Assembly (NCBI GenBank): GCA_016946835.1
Contig: JACVTC010000676.1
Span: 1 to 12,279, forward strand
Direction of reading: 5' to 3'
Length of the DNA: 12,279 nucleotides
Source: Neocallimastix lanati (nom. inval.)
Lineage: Eukaryota > Neocallimastigomycota > Neocallimastigomycetes > Neocallimastigales > Neocallimastigaceae
The notes beneath the pieces were generated by a model. That model did not search any database, was not told the DNA's origin, and worked only from the letters and a program-made list of their open reading frames with translations. This document shows positions 1 to 8,421 of the stretch, piece after piece (within the stretch, counting starts at the first letter, position 1; each line of letters begins with the position of its first letter). The position numbers and the translations under genes are program-made.

Positions 1-19
1 TTTTTTTTTTTTTTTTTTT
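1..19. repeat. Homopolymer T19 (A19 on the element strand)
   Basis: A run of 19 T opens the window, 50 bases beyond the inferred pol stop. On the element's strand this is an all-purine A tract just downstream of pol, where a polypurine tract for plus-strand priming would sit; a 3' LTR would then start left of the window. It could equally be a simple homopolymer or a contig edge. No LTR start can be seen to decide. Confidence 0.5.
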
Positions 20-69
20 AGGTAGTGATTTATTTTAAACTATTATTATTTTTTAAATATTAATATTAA

Positions 70-144
70 TCAGTGAATTTCTACAAAACTACTTATATAA
101 GGAATAACATTTTTGAAGATGTATATTTCTTTCGGCAACTTCAT
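70..144 (-). CDS. pol: Extreme C-terminus of pol (integrase tail), frame-shifted
   Basis: After the integrase frame stops at 141, the minus strand reads on in the next frame from 144 to a TGA at 70-72, giving about 24 residues that include EIYIFKNVIPY. Gypsy integrases commonly end with a motif of the type 'hxVHxxNIxPY', so this looks like the true polyprotein end. The change of frame fits one lost base around 142-150. The piece is short and the assignment rests on that motif only. Confidence 0.55.
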   Translation of the reverse strand: MKLPKEIYIFKNVIPYISSFVEIH

Positions 145-566
145 ATAGTAATTGGATCACAAACTGTAACAGTATTAAATTGTTGCTTAACTATTTTTAA
201 TGGTCCAATAAAATAAGGGTCCAATTTTCTTCTATTAAAATTCCTGATTAATACTAAATCTCCAGGTTTAAATTCACTTCTTAATCTTTTAATTTGTTTT
301 CTTCTATCTTTCCATAGTTCATTAGCAGTTTCTATATTCCGAATAGCTTCATTAATCCATTTATTATGTGTAATAAATTTTCTTAAATAATAGTCTTCAT
401 CAGTTTCATCTTCATGTTTTTGATCAACATTAATTGTAAGTTCGAAAGGTTGCAAATCCCTTCTACCATAAAGTAATTCAAAACTGCTATATTTTGTTAC
501 TTCATTCTTCGCTGTTCTAAGCGCCCATAAAGCACTAGGTAGAATATCATCCCAATCTTTATTATT
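141..566 (-). CDS. pol: Integrase C-terminal domain with GPY/F-like module (fragment)
   Basis: This continues the integrase catalytic core after a +1 change of frame in a 7-A run at 561-567. The first residues (DWDDILPSALWALRTAKN) are the usual gypsy integrase stretch after the DDE glutamate, followed by the SSFELLYGR segment. Near the end FKPGDLVLIRN and KLDPYFIGPLKIVK correspond to the GPY/F module, here with GPL in place of GPY. This region binds DNA and multimerises integrase in the family. No chromodomain follows. The codon at 455 sometimes taken as a start is TTG and is internal. The frame stops at 141, but the polyprotein probably continues in another frame to 70. Confidence 0.85.
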   Translation of the reverse strand, partial: NNKDWDDILPSALWALRTAKNEVTKYSSFELLYGRRDLQPFELTINVDQKHEDETDEDYYLRKFITHNKWINEAIRNIETANELWKDRRKQIKRLRSEFKPGDLVLIRNFNRRKLDPYFIGPLKIVKQQFNTVTVCDPITI

Positions 567-1116
567 TTTTTCCTAAAAGCCGCAAATATTTTCCAATTTC
601 TCTATTTCTATTCTCAACTTCTCCATTAGAAGGTGGATGATACGTAGACACATTATGTACATATACATCATGCAAATCGAGAAAAGCTTTAGTTTTATCT
701 GAAATAAGTTGTGGGCCATTATCTGTAATTAATAACTCTGGTATTCCATGCCTCGAAAACACATTAATTAAAAATCTTATTACATCTTCAGATTCTGTTT
801 TTTCTAATGGTTCAGCTTCCACCCATTTGGTAAGGTAGTCAACTAATACTATGATATATTTATTTCCTCTAGCAGTTGTATATAATGGACCAACTAAATC
901 TAAACCAACTCTTGTGAAAGGCAATCCTGGTGGTGTTGGAATATCTACAGGGTATTTATTTTGAGGCTGTGGCTTATACATTTGACATTTCTTACAACAT
1001 TTTATAAATATTTTTATATCTTTATTCATTCCTTTCCAAAAGTAATCTCTTTTTAATCTATGATAGGTTTTATAACAACCTTCATGTCCTACGTTATGTG
1101 CTAAATTAATTAATTT
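562..1116 (-). CDS. pol: Integrase: HHCC zinc-binding domain and D,D35E catalytic core (fragment)
   Basis: The frame opens at about 1116, not at the ATG at 1029: the residues before that ATG hold the zinc-binding pair HNVGH, which with CKKC forms H-x3-H-x29-C-x2-C. Counting from the ATG at 1029, the catalytic residues are D44 (GLDLVGP), D103 (ITDNGPQ) and E139 (NGEVEN), with exactly 35 residues between the last two, so the DDE triad is intact. The enzyme inserts the element cDNA into chromosomes. It joins the preceding Asn-rich linker through a one-base loss near 1112-1125, and the following C-terminal domain through an extra A in the run at 561-567. The second half of the usual GQVER motif reads GEVEN, a modest departure. 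Confidence 0.92.
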   Translation of the reverse strand, partial: KLINLAHNVGHEGCYKTYHRLKRDYFWKGMNKDIKIFIKCCKKCQMYKPQPQNKYPVDIPTPPGLPFTRVGLDLVGPLYTTARGNKYIIVLVDYLTKWVEAEPLEKTESEDVIRFLINVFSRHGIPELLITDNGPQLISDKTKAFLDLHDVYVHNVSTYHPPSNGEVENRNREIGKYLRLLGKK

Positions 1117-1270
1117 CCATTTTCTTTTTCATCAAAAATTACTCTTCTTAAATTATTATTTTGTTTATAATAAATAATCCCATCTATTTCTACAAATTTT
1201 TGTTTTATATAATTATCAATAAAATCATTTAAAAATTTTTCATCATTATTATTATTTTCATTAATATTTA

Positions 1271-1304
<34 letters not shown>

Positions 1305-3296
1305 GTAATCATTATTATTAGGTGTAACATTTATTACGAAATTTGTATCTAGATATACATTATTGTTAGATAAAATATTTCTTGAGTAATTTTTATTTAT
1401 ATCATTATTTATTTTATTATAATGAGTATTTAACATTTCATTATTATCATCCTTTTGAATGTTATTATTTGAAAAATTATTATTAATTTTATCAATTTTT
1501 AAAATATTATTATATTTCTTTTTTCCTATAGTTATACTTCTATGATCTTCTTGTTCATTTTTATTAAGAGATTTTTTGTTAATATTTTTATCAATATTCA
1601 AAATTTTATTGAATTTATTATTAATGCTTATATTATTTTGATTTACAATATTATTTTTTTTATTTTCATTTTCTTTTGAATTTTCATTTGTTGTACTCTC
1701 ATTTTTTATATCTCTAAATAATGCATTATTTTGAATTACATTATTATTTAATATTTCGGTTTTAAAACTTGTTTCCTTTGTTAAATGATTATTATTTTTA
1801 TATTCATCATGTATATTATTATATTTTGTATTATAATTTTCTTTGTTTTCATTTGAATAGTTATTTTGAATAATGTTACAATTTTTTAATTTTTCATCTA
1901 AGTAATTAATTTTATTATAATTATTATTTTCATTGAGATTATTATTTTTATTCCTATTATTATTTCCAACAAAATTATTTTCATTAGGATTATTGCCTTT
2001 ATCATAATTGCTATTTTTATTACAATTGCTATTTTCATTATGATTATTGTTTTTATTATAATTGTTATTTTTAATATAATTATTATTAGTATTAAAGTTA
2101 TTATTTTTATTAAACCCATTAATTTCTATTTTTTTATCAGAGATATTATTTTTATTATAATTATTATTGTTTTCATTCTCATATAATTTATGATTATTTG
2201 TGATATTATTTATTTTTATTTTTTCAGATAAATTGCTATTTTTAATAGTATTTTTATTGTCTATTTTTATAAATAAATTGTCATTAGTATTTTCCCTACT
2301 GATTTTATTTCTTGATTTATTAATTTCATTAGAATTATTATTTCTTATATTCTCTTTTAAAATAATATTTTTAATTGAATTATTATCTTTATTAAAATTG
2401 TTTTCCAAAATAATATTTTTATTTTCTTCTACATTCTTATTTTGTATATCTTCACCAGAATTTAATCTTGAAAGTGCATCTGCAATTACATTTCTCCTCC
2501 CCTCTTCATATAAGACTTTAACTTTTAAAATACTGAATTCCGTAATCCATTTAATATGACGGCTAGAAGTAGGTTCTTTACTATTGAAAATATAAACTAA
2601 GGATTTATGATCAGTGTATAAAATAGTTTCAAAATTATTACCTGTTAAAAATGGTCTAAATTTCATAATACAATAGTAAGCAGCTAATCCTTCCAAATCC
2701 GTAATACTATAGTTTAATTCTGCATTTACTAAGGTACGACTTTCAAAATAAATAGGCTTTTCATCATTATTCTCATCTAACTGAATAAGAACTCCACCAA
2801 TACCATATTTAGAGGAGTCCGTACGAATAATAAATGGTTTTTCAGAAACAGGAGGTGATAAAATAGGAGCAGAAATTATTTTATTTTTTAATTCAACAAA
2901 AGCCTTATTAGTAGTATTAGTCCATACAAAAGGAACATTTTTTTTTGTAAGTTCATATAATAGTTTAGCAATTTGAGCAAAATTATAAATGAATTTCCTA
3001 TAATAGCCAATAGCACCTAAAAAAGAACGTAGTTGCTTAATATTTTTAGGAGGTAACCAATTCATAATAACATTCACTTTTGAATCAATAGGACTAATTC
3101 CTTTAGTAGATAATTTGTGTCCTAATAATTCTACTTCTTCTTTAAAAAAATGACATTTCTCTAAATTAATTTTTAATCCATTATTATGTAGAATTTTGAA
3201 AACCTTTTCAAGATCTTTAATATGCTGATCCATAGAGGGAGAATACACAACAAGATCATCGATATAGACAAAGACACAAACACCAATCAAGTCAAG
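1110..3296 (-). CDS. pol: RT palm/thumb (YIDD), RNase H and long Asn-rich linker (fragment)
   Basis: Numbered from the TTG at 3288-3290, which is an internal leucine codon and not a start. Motif C of RT is YIDD at 9-12, followed by the gypsy thumb (LGHKLS at 56-61; FLGAIGYYRKF at 90-100). RNase H follows with its acidic residues D158 (RTDSS), E200 (DLEGL), D227 (TDHKSL) and D271 (ADALSRL), so catalytic residues look complete. Residues 281 to about 682 are an Asn-rich tract with Lys, Ile, Glu and Ser. The last 44 residues (KQKFVEIDGIIYYK, RRVIF) are the normal segment leading into the integrase zinc domain. In usual gypsy elements RNase H and integrase are joined by a short tether, so the 400-residue insert is odd. 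The frame is linked on both sides by one-base shifts. Confidence 0.93.
1243..2450 (-). repeat. Asn-codon (AAT) low-complexity tract between RNase H and integrase
   Basis: About 1.2 kb made largely of AAT codons on the minus strand, including a long uninterrupted run around 1271-1303. Between Asn runs lie Lys, Ile, Glu, Ser and Tyr codons, with short repeated modules of the type NKNNN and NENSN around 1990-2080. The whole stretch stays open in the pol frame. The purity gradient (pure ATT near 1271-1303, impure elsewhere) suggests repeated slippage followed by substitution. On the plus strand it reads as Ile/Leu-rich nonsense. Confidence 0.9.
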
Positions 3297-4100
3297 AATA
3301 TTCGGTTCATCTCCCTTTGAAAATTTGGGGGAGCATTACACAACCCAAAAGGCATAGCTTGAAAATTAAAATTACCATAAATAGTAGTAAAACACGTAAT
3401 ATCTCTATCATAAGGATGCTTAGGAATTTGATGGTATCCTGAAAATAAATCAATTGTTGAAAGAACTGCGGTGTTTCCTACATAATAAAGAATATCATCG
3501 ATAATAGGAAGGGCATAGGCATCTTTCTTCGTACAGTTATTTACTACTCTATAATAAACGCACATTCTTACTTGACCATTTTTTTTTAACACAAGAACAA
3601 CTGGTGAAGACCAAGGAGAATTTGAAGGAACAATTAATTTATTGTTAATGAGTTTAATTATTTCTTTTTTTAGAGCATCTGCTTGTACTTTAGAGAGTCT
3701 ATATGCTCTCTGTTTAACAGGGTGAGTACCAGGAACTAAATTAATTCTATGAGGAAATAATTTAGAATTACCTAAATCATCTGTTTTAACAGCTAAAATA
3801 TCCGTGTATGATAAAAATAAAATTTTAATTGTATCTCTAATAGAAGAAGGTACTTCAGATAATATGTCGTGTACAAGCGAAATTTTCTTATCATTTTGCA
3901 GAGATTTTAAATCGACAAAAGATGAATTATCATCAGAAGTTATTAAAAGAATAGCGGGACAAATTTTTGAATCATTATTAAGAAATAACACATTATTATC
4001 AATAGAAAATAAATCATTATTATTAAGAACTTCATCATTAGATAATATTAAATTATCAAAATCACTAATATTTATATTAGAAATATCACTACACAAAAAA
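3287..4100 (-). CDS. pol: Reverse transcriptase N-terminal half, fingers and palm motif A (fragment)
   Basis: The reading enters from the protease frame through an extra T in the 7-T run near 4094-4100; the ATG at 4162 lies in the overlap and need not be used. Numbered from that ATG, a spacer (about 24-135) leads into RT: HRINLVPGTHPVKQR at 138-152, SPWSSPVVLVLKKNG at 182-196, motif A STIDLFSGYHQIP at 235-247 with catalytic D238, and MPFGLCNAPPNFQ at 270-282. The usual 'RxCVDYR' reads RMCVYYR, so the conserved Asp is Tyr203, a single-base change. The frame stops at 3287, just before the YIDD motif, which continues in the next frame after a one-base loss near 3291-3297. Confidence 0.93.
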
Positions 4101-4896
4101 ATTTGAACACGCACAATAATTGATAATACCATCACAACACGTAACATAATTTTCAGAATCATTTTTATTAATATTTAAATCATTAACATTAGAAAAATTT
4201 ACATTATACATTAAATTAGAAAGTTCAATAAAATCACCATTATCATTTTTATGTAATAAAGATAAAGTATCATCAACTAAATCTAGCACAAATCTATTTT
4301 TCTTAAGCGTGTCAATACCAATTAACACGTCGAAAATATCATCTTTTTCTATTTTTCTGAAATAGTCTTTGAAAGTGTAGCCGCCTATCTCAATTTCTAA
4401 TTCGTATACATCCGAAGAAATATAATTATTAGAATAAGCCTGGAATATTCTTTCCGAAATAGTTCCAACGGCCGTTTTATTTATTTTATACTTCTCGAAT
4501 GCAGCAGCAGTGATTAAATTAACACTTACACAAGAGTCTAAGAATATTTCTGCGGAGGATCCTTCAATAGTACCATTTACTTTGATAACTTTATAGTCGC
4601 TTAATAATGATAAAGCATTTATTAAAAATTCTTTGCTGGTACTTTTAATTAATTTTTGTTCTTTGTTAAACCCGGTACGAAATTTAGGACATAAGTCCAA
4701 TAAGTGTGCCAGTTTAAGTTTGACTTCTATATTGGTAACATCTTTAACCAGGTCATTTATATCATAATTATCAACCAAATTGATCATTTTAATATGTTTC
4801 TCTAATTTTGACGTCTTAGTATTACCTCCATTTTCATTTTCGTTTGTAGTATTGGATATTATCTCTTTAATTCTATTTAATTTGTTAATTTTTTTT
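4089..4896 (-). CDS. pol: Retropepsin-like aspartic protease with N-terminal linker (fragment)
   Basis: The frame opens after an extra A in the 9-A run at about 4888-4896 and is continuous through the ATG at 4787. Numbered from that ATG, residues 24-48 (LKLAHLLDLCPKFRTGFNK) form a spacer; the protease begins near 65. The active-site loop is IFLDSCVSVNLI at 81-92, with catalytic Asp84 but Cys86 where retropepsins normally have Gly (DSG/DTG). The second loop is VLIGIDTLKKN at 154-164, equivalent to the usual hILGxDhL motif. In the family it cleaves the Gag-Pol polyprotein and works as a dimer. After residue 180 the chain becomes Asn/Asp-rich and crosses into the RT frame in the 7-T run near 4097. 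Confidence 0.85.
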
Positions 4897-4997
4897 TGCG
4901 TTTGAAATATTTGGCTGGTTTATATATGATATTTCTAAATGTTCCAATTTTTCTGTGTTATTATTACTATTATTATTAGTATTAATATTATCATTAA

Positions 4998-5039
<42 letters not shown>

Positions 5040-5652
5040 TATTATTATTATTATTGATATTATTAGAATTGTCATTATTGTTAATATTATTATTATCATC
5101 ATCAATATTAATATTATGATTATTATTATTATTATAATTTAAATTATTTGGATCATCCTCTATATTCATATTATCTTCATCTCGAATATTTCCATTATTA
5201 TTAATTTCAATAATATCTGGATTTTCTCTAAAATTAACCTTTTTTGTAGAAGAAAGATTTTCACCTTCAATTATTTTATTATTATTTAGTTCCTCATTAT
5301 TATTACTATCATTATAATTATCATTATTATTATTTATTTGTTTCATGGCTGGAGTGTGAATAGGAACTGGATTATCTTTAAGATGAAGCCTTTGTGTTTC
5401 TTTATAAGGCCTCTTATATTTTTCTTTATTTTGTTTGCCTTTTCTCTGAGCAGCAAAAACAACTTCATCCTGGAATTCTTCATTGGTATCTCTTAAATAA
5501 ACATTATTATTATTATTTTTATTATAATTGTTATTATAATAATCATTTTTTTCATTATCATTATCCTTAATATTATTATTACAATGATTATTACAATTAT
5601 TATAATGATTATTATTATCATCGATATAATAATCATTATTATCATTTCTCAT
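4885..5652 (-). CDS. Asn-rich polyprotein linker with a basic conserved-looking island
   Basis: This frame starts where the upstream one ends: TGA and ATG overlap as ATGA at 5649-5652, within a short A run where one missing A would fuse the two frames. The protein is mostly Asn with Asp, Tyr and Ile, but two stretches are not low complexity. One is about 5337-5503 (starting YLRDTNEEFQDEVVF, then a Lys/Arg-rich run ending TPAMKQ); the other is about 5208-5268 (STKKVNFRENPDIIEI). It ends with LEHLEISYINQPNIS and passes into the protease spacer by a +1 change in the A run at about 4888-4896. I recognise no domain. It is best read as the Gag-protease linker of the polyprotein, not a separate gene. 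Confidence 0.7.
4960..5160 (-). repeat. AAT/Asn microsatellite in the linker before protease
   Basis: Dense ATT triplets on the plus strand (Asn AAT codons in the minus-strand frame), with runs of up to about ten pure triplets near 4998-5035. They are interrupted by GAT, ATT and AAC codons (Asp, Ile, Asn). The tract lies inside the open linker frame. Confidence 0.85.
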
Positions 5653-6112
5653 TTTACATTATCACTATTACATTTCATAATACTATTATTATAATTATAA
5701 TTATAGTTATTGTAATTTTTATAATTATTATTATGATTGTAATTATTAGTATGGTTATTATTATAATTATCATTACTATAATCACTATTACTATAATTAT
5801 TATTAAGATTCTTATTGTTATAATTACTAGTATTATTATTAATATTACTATTATTATTAATATTACTATTATTATTATTAATATAACTATGACTATTATT
5901 ATTATAATTATTGTTATTAATATTACCTCGATTATTATAATCATCATTATTATAATTATTACCATTATTAACAAAATTATAAATATTATTATAACTATTA
6001 TTATGATTATCATTACTATTATTATTATTATTAGTACTATTATTATTATTATTATTACCATTATTACCAAAATTATAATTATTATTATAACTATTATTAT
6101 GATTATCATTAC

Positions 6113-6143
<31 letters not shown>

Positions 6144-6687
6144 ACTATTACTATTATTATCATTATTGTAACGATTATTAATGTAATTATTATTATATAT
6201 GTAATTATTATTTTTGTTATTTTTATGGTTATTGTTATTATTAAAGTTATTGTTATTATTAGTATTATTGTTATTGTTACAATTTGGTTTATTGCGATAA
6301 TTATTATTACTATTATAATTATCATAAATATTATAATTATTATAATTATTATTATCATTATCATTGGAATTGGTATTAAAATTATCTTTTCTATTAACTA
6401 AATAAATATTCTCATTGTTTTTATAGTTGTTGTCTTTATTCTTGATATCCATTTCTTCATTATTTCCATAATTTTCATTTCTTTCATTATTATTAATTAG
6501 TAAATTATTATTTTTATTTTTAATATTCTTATAATATATATTATTTTCATTATAATTATTAGGTTCATTAATATTATTATTATTATTATAATGATTATTG
6601 AAGTTATCATTACAATAATTGTCGTTATTTATACATAAAAGGGTGGTTTGTTTACTGGAAGTTGGCTTTCTCCCATAATCTATTTTA
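5649..6687 (-). CDS. Asn-rich polyprotein linker, almost pure Asn/Tyr/Ser tract
   Basis: Although an ATG occurs at 6452, the frame is open from about 6687, where it follows on from the gag tail after a one-base loss in TTTAAAATAG (6681-6690). The first 20 residues (KIDYGRKPTSSKQTTLLC) are not low complexity; after them the chain is Asn with Tyr, Ser, His, Ile and Asp for over 300 residues. No domain, signal peptide or membrane segment is visible. A 96-base in-frame duplication lies at 5961-6120. The plus-strand and alternative-frame readings of this stretch are Ile-rich artefacts of the same triplet repeat. I treat it as an expanded linker between nucleocapsid and protease rather than an independent gene. 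Confidence 0.7.
5650..6620 (-). repeat. Near-continuous AAT/Asn codon repeat, about 1 kb
   Basis: The longest low-complexity block in the window. Plus-strand text is ATT triplets punctuated by ATA (Tyr), ACT (Ser), ATC (Asp), ATG (His) and GTT (Asn AAC). Interruptions are nearly all substitutions within codons, and length changes are multiples of three, so the frame stays open throughout. Confidence 0.9.
5961..6120 (-). repeat. 96-bp in-frame tandem duplication (32 codons)
   Basis: The stretch beginning ACCATTATTAACAAAATTAT at 5961 recurs at 6057 as ACCATTATTACCAAAATTAT, with about 63 bases nearly identical (two mismatches seen). In protein both copies read SNDNHNNSYNN, then YNF and NNGNN. 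The period of 96 is a multiple of three, so it lengthens the linker without changing frame. Confidence 0.8.
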
Positions 6688-7278
6688 AATTGCTATCGCT
6701 TCTAATATTTTGCTGATGAGGATTTTGATTATCAAAGTACCTAGGATTACTTTTATTTTTTATTTCCTCCATATTTCTTGCATTGTTGTAGTTATCATTG
6801 TTATAGTTGTCATAATTAGTATTATTAGTATTATAATTATTATTTCCATAATTACTATTACTGTTATAATTATTATTTCTATTATAATTATTATTGTTAT
6901 TATACATATTATTGTTATTATAATTATTATTGTTATAATTGCTATTAATATAATTATTATTGCTATAATTGTTATTATTATAATTATCATTGTTATTATA
7001 ATTATTTTTTCCTCTATTGTTGTTCCTAAAATTATAATTACCATTGTTAATATTATTATTATTGGAATTATTATTATAGTTACCAAAATTATTATTATTA
7101 TTATTATTATTGTTACTGTTATTGAAATTATTATTATTATTATTATTGTTACTGTTATAGAAATTATTATAATTATTATTATTGTTATTATAATTACTGT
7201 TATAATTATTATTATCATATAGAGTATTATAATTATTATTATTATTATTATTAATATTATAATTATTTCCATTATTTC
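6680..7278 (-). CDS. gag: Gag C-terminal Asn-rich extension (frame-shifted part of gag)
   Basis: Gag's frame turns into an Ile/Met-rich reading at about 7275, while the adjacent frame becomes Asn-rich there and stays open to the TAG at 6680. This fits one lost base around 7270-7278. The ATG at 6907 is internal and gives only the last 75 residues. Most of the chain is Asn with Tyr, Ser, Phe and Gly; the end is different, with ARNMEEIKNKSNPRYFDN then QNPHQQNIRSDSNLK. The stop at 6680 is itself just after another likely one-base loss, beyond which the reading continues. No recognised domain. Confidence 0.7.
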
Positions 7279-7320
7279 GTTATTAAACATTCTATTTCCG
7301 TTATTATTATAATTATTTTC
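6785..7320 (-). repeat. AAT/Asn codon repeat downstream of the zinc knuckle
   Basis: ATT-triplet repeat with ATA, GTT, ACT and AAA interruptions. A 36-base unit (ATT runs ending TTGTTACTGTTAT then GAAATT) occurs twice around 7087-7165, and a YNN/NSN pattern repeats around 6840-7000. It encodes the Asn-rich tail of Gag. Confidence 0.85.
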
Positions 7321-8232
7321 ATTATTAAATCCAGAATTAAATTTTCCGAAGGTCATTAATTGATTCTGATCCTGACTATAATTAAGAGATTTATTTTTAT
7401 TTCTTAAATTTCTTTTGTTACATTCTCTTGCTTTGTGACCTGGTTTGCCACAGAGGTAGCAAGTAATATTTCTAAATTGATTATTATTATTGTTGTTATA
7501 ATTATACCTTGAATTAAATCTTCCTTGACGATATCGGCCAGTAGAAAACAGATCAGCATTGCCCACATAATACGCATTTTGGATAGAGTTATCTAAATCC
7601 CTATTTCCTTCGGTCAATCCTCTATATAATGGATGTTCTAATAAAGAATTTCGACAATTAGAATTATTTTGGAAGACCATAGAAGTGTTGAGAAATTCAT
7701 TATTTCCTATGGTCCTTTTTTCGGCTTTCTCGGCTCTTACAGCCACTTCAAAAGCATCCGACAAGGTATCACATTCGGCTAAGAGAATTTGAGAATGAAC
7801 ATGTATTCTTGATTTTATTGAATTTAAATAATCATCGACGGATATAATTTTCTGATAATCTCTATCTAATCGATGATACAAGTTTAAATAACGGTAGTTA
7901 AAATTCTTTATATTTTCATTTTGTTTTATTTTCAGATTTTTTAAAATGGAGCATTTATCAGCTGGTTTTATATCCATATACTTTTCAATAGCTGATTGCA
8001 CCTCTTTATAGTTTGGATACCTTGTGATATTATTTCGAGTGGTTACTAATGATTTCAAAACGTTTCTCAAGTCAGCCTCAACGGCTATTTTTAACCATAC
8101 AAAAATTCTGGATGAATCTTGGATGTCATGCATTTCCATGACACCCTTAAAATCTTCTATCCATGTGTCTATGTCTTTACCATAGTCATAGAGATATGGT
8201 AGATCACGTTTTACTTTGGAAGCGTCAACCAT
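7270..8232 (-). CDS. gag: Gag: capsid-like region and CCHC zinc knuckle
   Basis: The start is the ATG at 8230-8232, with A at -3 and G at +4 and stops upstream in the AT-rich leader. Residues about 20-175 look like a Ty3-type capsid: IDTWIEDFKGVMEMHDI near 21, then IKQNENIKNFNYRYLNLYHR at 102-120 and a helical Glu/Ala/Lys-rich end near 165. A zinc knuckle C258-x2-C261-x4-H266-x4-C271 (CYLCGKPGHKAREC) is the nucleocapsid motif that binds element RNA. An Asn run (245-251) precedes it. After residue about 318 this frame becomes Ile-rich nonsense because the true frame moves to the next register near 7275. Gag would assemble the cytoplasmic virus-like particle. Family assignment is firm. Confidence 0.93.
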
Positions 8233-8338
8233 TATTAACTAACTACTAAAAAAAATGAAAGAAAACTTATATTTAATACGTTATTTATTTTCTTATTTAG
8301 TTCAACTTATCTCTAATATTATTTATTTATTTTTACTA

Positions 8339-8357
8339 TTATATATATATATATTTT
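8339..8357. repeat. (AT)n microsatellite in the gag leader
   Basis: An alternating AT run of about 16 bases, roughly 110 bases upstream of the gag ATG on the minus strand, next to A and T homopolymers (8361-8390). It could act as a TATA-like promoter element, but in DNA this AT-rich the resemblance carries little weight. Confidence 0.6.
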
Positions 8358-8421
8358 AATAAAAAAAAAATAATTTTTTTTTTTTTTTTATAATATTATT
8401 ATTATTTTCATATAATTTAAT

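Noticed and set aside
70-455. Chromodomain after integrase
   Set aside because: After the GPY/F-like module only about 35 residues remain before the end, and none resemble the aromatic cage of a chromodomain.
3804-4106. Plus-strand frame of 100 codons opposite the RT region
   Set aside because: It is antisense to the RT N-terminal spacer, which has clear RT motifs downstream in its own frame. No domain or separate signal supports it.
4089-5652. Programmed ribosomal frameshifting between gag and pol
   Set aside because: Shifts in A and T runs at 4890 and 4097 could look like slippery sites, but the nine shifts go both ways and several lie inside single domains (RT, integrase), where programmed shifting makes no sense.
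5675-6364. Minus-strand Ile-rich frame of 229 codons
   Set aside because: Off-register reading of the same triplet repeat that encodes Asn in the adjacent open frame, which connects on both sides to recognisable polyprotein.
5733-6401. Long plus-strand open frame rich in Ile, resembling a membrane protein
   Set aside because: It is the antisense reading of the AAT codon repeat (ATT = Ile). It has no start context or sequence complexity of its own. The plus-strand frames at 2200-2559, 4939-5142 and 6710-7222 are the same artefact.
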